Below, piece after piece: positions 60,641 through 64,000 of a stretch of 64,000 nt of DNA (positions are counted from its first letter, which is position 1; the number at the start of each line of letters is the position of its first letter). Source of the DNA: Ectopseudomonas mendocina (GTDB taxonomy: Bacteria; Pseudomonadota; Gammaproteobacteria; Pseudomonadales; Pseudomonadaceae); contig NZ_JADTQG010000004.1 of NCBI RefSeq assembly GCF_016008875.1, forward strand, positions 124,001-188,000, read 5' to 3'. A model generated the notes under the pieces. That model searched no databases, was not told the DNA's origin, and saw nothing but the letters and a program-made list of their open reading frames with translations. A program made the translations under genes and the position numbers.

Positions 60641-60935
60641 ATTGCAACGCTATCTCACCCACCTGCCCGACCATGACGGGCAGCCGCCTGCCGAATTTGG
60701 CTGGAATGCAGATTGCCAAGCGAGCTTCGGCCACGGTGTGCAGACCGCGCAGGCCTGGCTGGACGACGCCAATAGCGGCTGGCTATGGGCCAATCTGTTG
60801 CTGGAGCGCCAGCTGTACCCGCCGGGCGCACAGCGCCATGCCTTCGAGCTGGGCTTTCTCAGCCGCATCCACCAACGCTTGTGCTCGCCGTTGGGCGGTG
60901 GGCATCAGGCCTTGCGGACGGAGTTGCGGCTGTAA
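60633..60935 (+). CDS. Small unknown protein, partner of the preceding gene
   Basis: A 100-residue soluble protein: MIELQRYLTHLPDHDGQPPAEFGWNADCQASFGHGVQTAQAWLDDANSG followed by LLLERQLYPPGAQRHAFELGFLSRIHQRL. No motif that I can name, and one Cys near the middle. Its start overlaps the previous stop by 8 nt (ATGATTGA). The pair could be a toxin-antitoxin-like or regulatory unit under the structured leader, but no toxin signature is visible. Confidence 0.7.
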   Translation: MIELQRYLTHLPDHDGQPPAEFGWNADCQASFGHGVQTAQAWLDDANSGWLWANLLLERQLYPPGAQRHAFELGFLSRIHQRLCSPLGGGHQALRTELRL

Positions 60936-61124
60936 CGAATCAGGCGAGGGCATGCCCTCGCCTCTTCATGATCGTTCCCACGCTCTGCCGCATCAAAAGC
61001 CACAACGGCCACGCCGCAAAGCGGACTAATCATTAAGCCTTTAATTGGATCAATACCTTGATCCTCTTAATTGTCTTAATTGGGCAGACCTTACTGATCC
61101 CCCATCCACAAAGGGTACTGCTCT

Positions 61125-61574
61125 ATGACTCGTCTTGACTGGTTTGAGGCTTCACCCGGTGCAGCTAAAGCACTGGGAGGGCTGCACCATTACGTCACCA
61201 GCGGAACGAACCTGCCGCCTCAGCTCATACATCTCGTGTTCTTGCGGGCATCGCAAATCAATGGATGCGCGCACTGCATCGATATCCATTCCCGAGATCT
61301 GATCGAGGGAGGTATGTCAGTAGAAAAGCTCGTTCTGGTGCCGGTCTGGCATGAAGCCGCGCATCTCTTTTCCGACCAAGAACGTTCCGCCCTGGCCTGG
61401 ACGGAAGAGGTGACGCTGGTCAGCGAAACGCATGTTTCCGACGAGGCTTATGCCGCGGCATCGTCTGCATTCACCCCGAAAGACCTGGTCGACCTCACGG
61501 CGGCTATAGCAGCCATGAACGCGTTCAACCGCATGGGTGTCAGCTTTCGCTTGAGCCCTGCTGCGAAGGCGTGA
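61125..61574 (+). CDS. Carboxymuconolactone-decarboxylase-family / AhpD-like protein
   Basis: A 149-residue CMD-fold protein. The CxxC-H pattern is INGCAHCIDIHSRDLIEGG (about residues 45-63), as in AhpD-type alkylhydroperoxidases. The sequence LDWFEASPGAAKALGGLHHYV and HLFSDQERSALAWTEEVT are usual for this branch. No adjacent peroxiredoxin or reductase gene. It is separate from the copy at 36.3 kb (different CxxC surroundings and length). Ends 60 bp from the convergent LysR gene. Confidence 0.85.
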   Translation: MTRLDWFEASPGAAKALGGLHHYVTSGTNLPPQLIHLVFLRASQINGCAHCIDIHSRDLIEGGMSVEKLVLVPVWHEAAHLFSDQERSALAWTEEVTLVSETHVSDEAYAAASSAFTPKDLVDLTAAIAAMNAFNRMGVSFRLSPAAKA

Positions 61575-61634
61575 ACCGGAAGACGCGTGAGAACCTGGCA
61601 AACGGTTCTTGGTAAAACCGCCCCACGCCGGCAC

Positions 61635-62552
61635 TCAACCCGACTCGCCCTTGCCGGCCAAATTCGACCGCGCCAGGGCGGTGAAGGCCTTGAGTGCTGC
61701 AGACGGATTGCGGCGGTTTGAGTAGTAGAGGCACAGCCTCTCCAGAGGCGGTGTCCAGCCCTCCAGCACCCGCTCGAACTGCCCGGCCTCGATTTCAGCC
61801 TTCACGTCCTGCTCCATGAAGAAGCCAAGCCCCACTCCCGCCTGCACCGCCGCCTTGGCCACGCCGGACTCATCAAGCGTGAGCGGGCCGGCGACATCGA
61901 GTCTCGTCACCTCCCCTGTCCGCTCGAATTGCCAGGGATAAATCGCACCGTTTGGCAGGCGGATGCGAATACAGGCATGGCGCAGCAAATCAGCCGGAGT
62001 GCGCGGTCGCCCGTGCTGCTCGAAGTATCCCGGCGTGCCGACCACGGCGTAGCGTTGCGGCGCCCCAAGGGGGATCACGATCATGTCGCTGGGTACGAGG
62101 TTCGCCGAGCGCACCCCGAGGTCGAACCCGCCCGCGACGATATCCACCAGACGCCCTTCGGTCACCATGTCGATGTGTACGTGCGGATAACGCTGCAGAA
62201 ACTCCAGCACCAGCGGCATCAGGGTTGCGCGGGCCGCACTGGCAAACGCATTGATGCGCAGTGTCCCCGCCGGCCCGGCATTATGCGAACGCACCGCTTC
62301 AAGCGCCGTACGAACGTCCTGCAACGCCGGCCCGACCTGCTCCAGGTACAGCGCCCCCGCTTCGGTCAGCGACACACTGCGCGTGGTGCGATTGAACAGG
62401 CGGGTTTCCAGACTGGCCTCCAGCTTGGCGATGGTGTTGCTCAAGGCGGTGGTGGACACATCGAGATCGATGGCGGCCTGGCGGAACGAGGCCCGGCGCG
62501 CCACGGCCAGCACCGCTTCCAATTCGTTGAGGCCCAGGCGCGGGTCAGCCAT
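61635..62552 (-). CDS. LysR-family transcriptional regulator
   Basis: A 305-residue LysR regulator: winged helix [61 protein letters not shown] (residues 5-65), effector domain about 90-300. It is divergent from the SnoaL-like and SDR genes with a 115-bp spacer and probably controls them. Similar in type to the LysR at 25.7 kb. Effector unknown. Confidence 0.9.
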   Translation of the reverse strand: MADPRLGLNELEAVLAVARRASFRQAAIDLDVSTTALSNTIAKLEASLETRLFNRTTRSVSLTEAGALYLEQVGPALQDVRTALEAVRSHNAGPAGTLRINAFASAARATLMPLVLEFLQRYPHVHIDMVTEGRLVDIVAGGFDLGVRSANLVPSDMIVIPLGAPQRYAVVGTPGYFEQHGRPRTPADLLRHACIRIRLPNGAIYPWQFERTGEVTRLDVAGPLTLDESGVAKAAVQAGVGLGFFMEQDVKAEIEAGQFERVLEGWTPPLERLCLYYSNRRNPSAALKAFTALARSNLAGKGESG

Positions 62553-62557
62553 TGGAT

Positions 62558-62576
62558 TATCCTGCTATTCGGGATA
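62558..62576. promoter_or_regulatory. Possible LysR operator or autoregulatory site
   Basis: TATCC (62,558-62,562) and GGATA (62,572-62,576) are inverted across 9 nt, about 5 bp from the LysR start in the divergent spacer. Short, so only suggestive. Confidence 0.3.
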
Positions 62577-62667
62577 GGTCATTAACTCTGTCCCAGTTGA
62601 GCAAATTATCCATCGAGCAGCAAGATCACTCCCGTAGCCCCCACCCATTACGAGAGGACAACAGGCC

Positions 62668-62997
62668 ATGAACCTGCAACTGCCCGAAGCCGTAAATACC
62701 TACTTCGCCATCAGCAATGGCGACGACCCGGCACGCCTTGCCACTTGCTTCCACCCGGACGCCACGGTGATCGACGAGAAACGCACGCACCAGGGCATCG
62801 AAGCCATCGTGGCGTGGCAACGGGAAGCTCGGCAGGCCTCCAGCTACCGCGTCGAGCCCGTGGATGTCTCACAACGAGGTGAAGGATTGAGCGTTACCGC
62901 ACGCGTAGTTGGCGACTTCCCCGGTAGCCCAGTGCTGCTCAAACACCTGTTCACACTCACGGATGGCCAGATCCGCTCGCTGGAGATCGCACCGTGA
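62668..62997 (+). CDS. SnoaL-like (NTF2-fold) protein
   Basis: A 109-residue alpha+beta barrel protein: [29 protein letters not shown] at 9-37, [13 protein letters not shown], and a beta-rich end, [38 protein letters not shown]2-like folds of this kind are isomerases/cyclases or steroid-isomerase-like enzymes, or ligand binders. Ends overlapping the SDR start (TGATGA). Co-expressed with the SDR under LysR. Substrate unknown. Confidence 0.82.
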   Translation: MNLQLPEAVNTYFAISNGDDPARLATCFHPDATVIDEKRTHQGIEAIVAWQREARQASSYRVEPVDVSQRGEGLSVTARVVGDFPGSPVLLKHLFTLTDGQIRSLEIAP

Positions 62998-63770
62998 TGA
63001 ACCTCGACCTGACCGGCAAGCACGTACTGGTCACCGGTGGTACCAAGGGTGTCGGCCGTGCGGTAGTGAAGCGCTTCGTCGCGGAAGGCGCCAAGGTTCT
63101 GACTTCGGCGCGCCAAGCGAGCCAGGACCTGCCGGATGAACTGTTCATTCAGGCCGATCTGTCGACGCGTGAAGGCTGCGACGCCTTGGTCGAGGGAGCC
63201 CGCAAGCACCTGGGCAAGGTAGACATCATCATCCATGTGCTGGGCGGCTCATCGGCCCCCGCTGGCGGCTTCGCGGTACTGGACGACGAACAGTGGCAGC
63301 GCGAATTGGATCTCAACCTGCTGCCGGCCGTGCGCCTGGATCGCGCCCTGCTCCCGGCGATGCTGGAACGCCAGGCAGGCGTGATCGTCCACGTGACCTC
63401 GATCCAGAGCCGCCTGCCTCTGGCGGAAGCCACCACCGCCTACGCCGCAGCCAAGGCGGCGCTCGCCACTTACAGCAAGAGCCTGTCGAAAGAAGTGTCG
63501 CCTCAGGGTGTGCGTGTGGTGCGGGTATCGCCAGGCTGGGTCGAAACCGAAGCATCGGTCGCCCTGGCCGAGCGGCTCGCGCAAGAGGCCGGCACCGATT
63601 ATGAAGGCGGCAAACGACTCATCATGCAGGCCCTGGGGGGCATCCCTCTCGGTCGCCCATCCAGTCCGGAGGAAGTGGCGGATCTCATCGCCTTCCTCGC
63701 CTCCCCCCGCGCCGCGTCCATCACTGGTACGGAATTCGTCATCGACGGAGGGACGGTGCCGACGGTTTAG
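62997..63770 (+). CDS. SDR family oxidoreductase
   Basis: A 257-residue classical [11 protein letters not shown] cofactor motif (13-20), [12 protein letters not shown] replaced by HVLGGSSAP, and the active-site stretch [12 protein letters not shown]...YAAAKAAL (Ser, Tyr, Lys). C-terminal Gx[17 protein letters not shown] is typical. ATG at 62,997 shares one base with the SnoaL stop; a GTG at 62,994 is an alternative start. Part of the LysR-controlled pair; substrate unknown. Confidence 0.88.
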   Translation: MNLDLTGKHVLVTGGTKGVGRAVVKRFVAEGAKVLTSARQASQDLPDELFIQADLSTREGCDALVEGARKHLGKVDIIIHVLGGSSAPAGGFAVLDDEQWQRELDLNLLPAVRLDRALLPAMLERQAGVIVHVTSIQSRLPLAEATTAYAAAKAALATYSKSLSKEVSPQGVRVVRVSPGWVETEASVALAERLAQEAGTDYEGGKRLIMQALGGIPLGRPSSPEEVADLIAFLASPRAASITGTEFVIDGGTVPTV

Positions 63771-63868
63771 CGGGAGCCTGGCGGAAATACCCGCCAGCCC
63801 CCGGAGAATCGGGGAGCAAACTGCAGTTCCTTTCAAGCCGCAGCCGCCCTGATCCATGTTGCCTGCCT

Positions 63869-64000
63869 TTACGCCACCGCAGCCGCCACCGCCCTGGAAC
63901 GCCAGGCAAACCCCAGCACCATCAACAGTCCCAGCCCGGCCATCGCCGCGCCGGCCAGGGAGATAGCCGGATAGCCCAGCCCGGCATTGATCACCGCACC
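63869..64000 (-). CDS. C-terminal part of an MFS transporter (cut by window end)
   Basis: The last 43 codons before the stop read GAVINAGLGYPAISLAGAAM then a hydrophobic AGLGLLMVLGFAWRS stretch and a short AVAAAVA tail, the pattern of the final membrane segment of an MFS efflux protein. The 5' part is outside the window, so family placement is approximate. Confidence 0.6.
   Translation of the reverse strand, partial: GAVINAGLGYPAISLAGAAMAGLGLLMVLGFAWRSRAVAAAVA

Noticed and set aside
1..64000. CRISPR array
   Set aside because: No regularly spaced direct repeats with unique spacers were seen; the repeats present are REP or MITE hairpins.

Overview
The window is a 64 kb piece of a GC-rich gammaproteobacterial chromosome, almost certainly Pseudomonas. 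The evidence is a cyoABCDE ubiquinol oxidase operon, a DUF2790 protein, an ECF sigma/ketosynthase-III pair arranged as in P. aeruginosa, and many Pseudomonas-type REP hairpins (GTAGCCCGGATGCAATCCGGG and GTGGGAGGGGCTTTAGCCGCGAC families). The P. mendocina/oleovorans group is my guess, not something the sequence proves. No rRNA, tRNA, CRISPR array or complete insertion sequence was seen.

Layout. 1-7.1 kb: a pirin, then a minus-strand trio (alkyl-DHAP-synthase-like flavoprotein, GlpD-like dehydrogenase, FGGY kinase) with a divergent AraC regulator. 7.1-9.6 kb: an hvfABCD/bufferin-type operon (EGKCG-repeat precursor peptide, DUF692 MNIO enzyme, DUF2063 partner, DoxX). 10.0-11.7 kb: an AT-richer insert with two genes (coiled-coil/zinc-ribbon protein and HNH-like protein) flanked by integron attC-like sequences. 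It separates the hvf genes from a ZAS anti-sigma/ECF sigma pair at 12-12.8 kb. 12.9-28.5 kb: ordinary core and metabolic genes (KAS-III, FMN glutamate-synthase-like protein, NR salvage nadR-pnuC, TPR protein, FAD monooxygenase, HIT, GST, nucleotide-carrier-like protein, SDR/LysR pair, MFS, ClpP-like secreted protein). 28.8-34.2 kb: a GntR-centred carboxylate-use cluster with two organic-anion permeases, a lactonase-like amidohydrolase and an SDR. 34.2-40.4 kb: small envelope proteins, AraC with divergent CMD-grxC, a chemoreceptor and an alpha/beta hydrolase. 40.6-43.4 kb: arsRBCH. 44.7-49.5 kb: cyoABCDE. 51.4-55.5 kb: hrpA.

The most interesting stretch is 56.0-60.9 kb. A three-gene, lower-GC operon encodes an ABC three-component (ABC-3C) conflict system: a putative PD-(D/E)xK-type effector, a small middle component, and a DUF3732-like SMC-style ATPase with a CxxC in its coiled coil. 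A near-perfect LexA box lies upstream, so the operon may be SOS-controlled. Directly after it is a roughly 240-nt region with long-range, mutually exclusive complementarity and an intrinsic terminator. This looks like a switchable leader RNA ahead of two small overlapping unknown genes.

60.9-64 kb: an AhpD-like protein, and a LysR gene divergent from a SnoaL-like/SDR pair. The window ends inside an MFS transporter gene.

Two copies of a roughly 155-bp MITE-like element (22.1 and 51.3 kb) keep their stems by compensating base changes. A 50-bp sequence recurs with one mismatch 34 kb apart.
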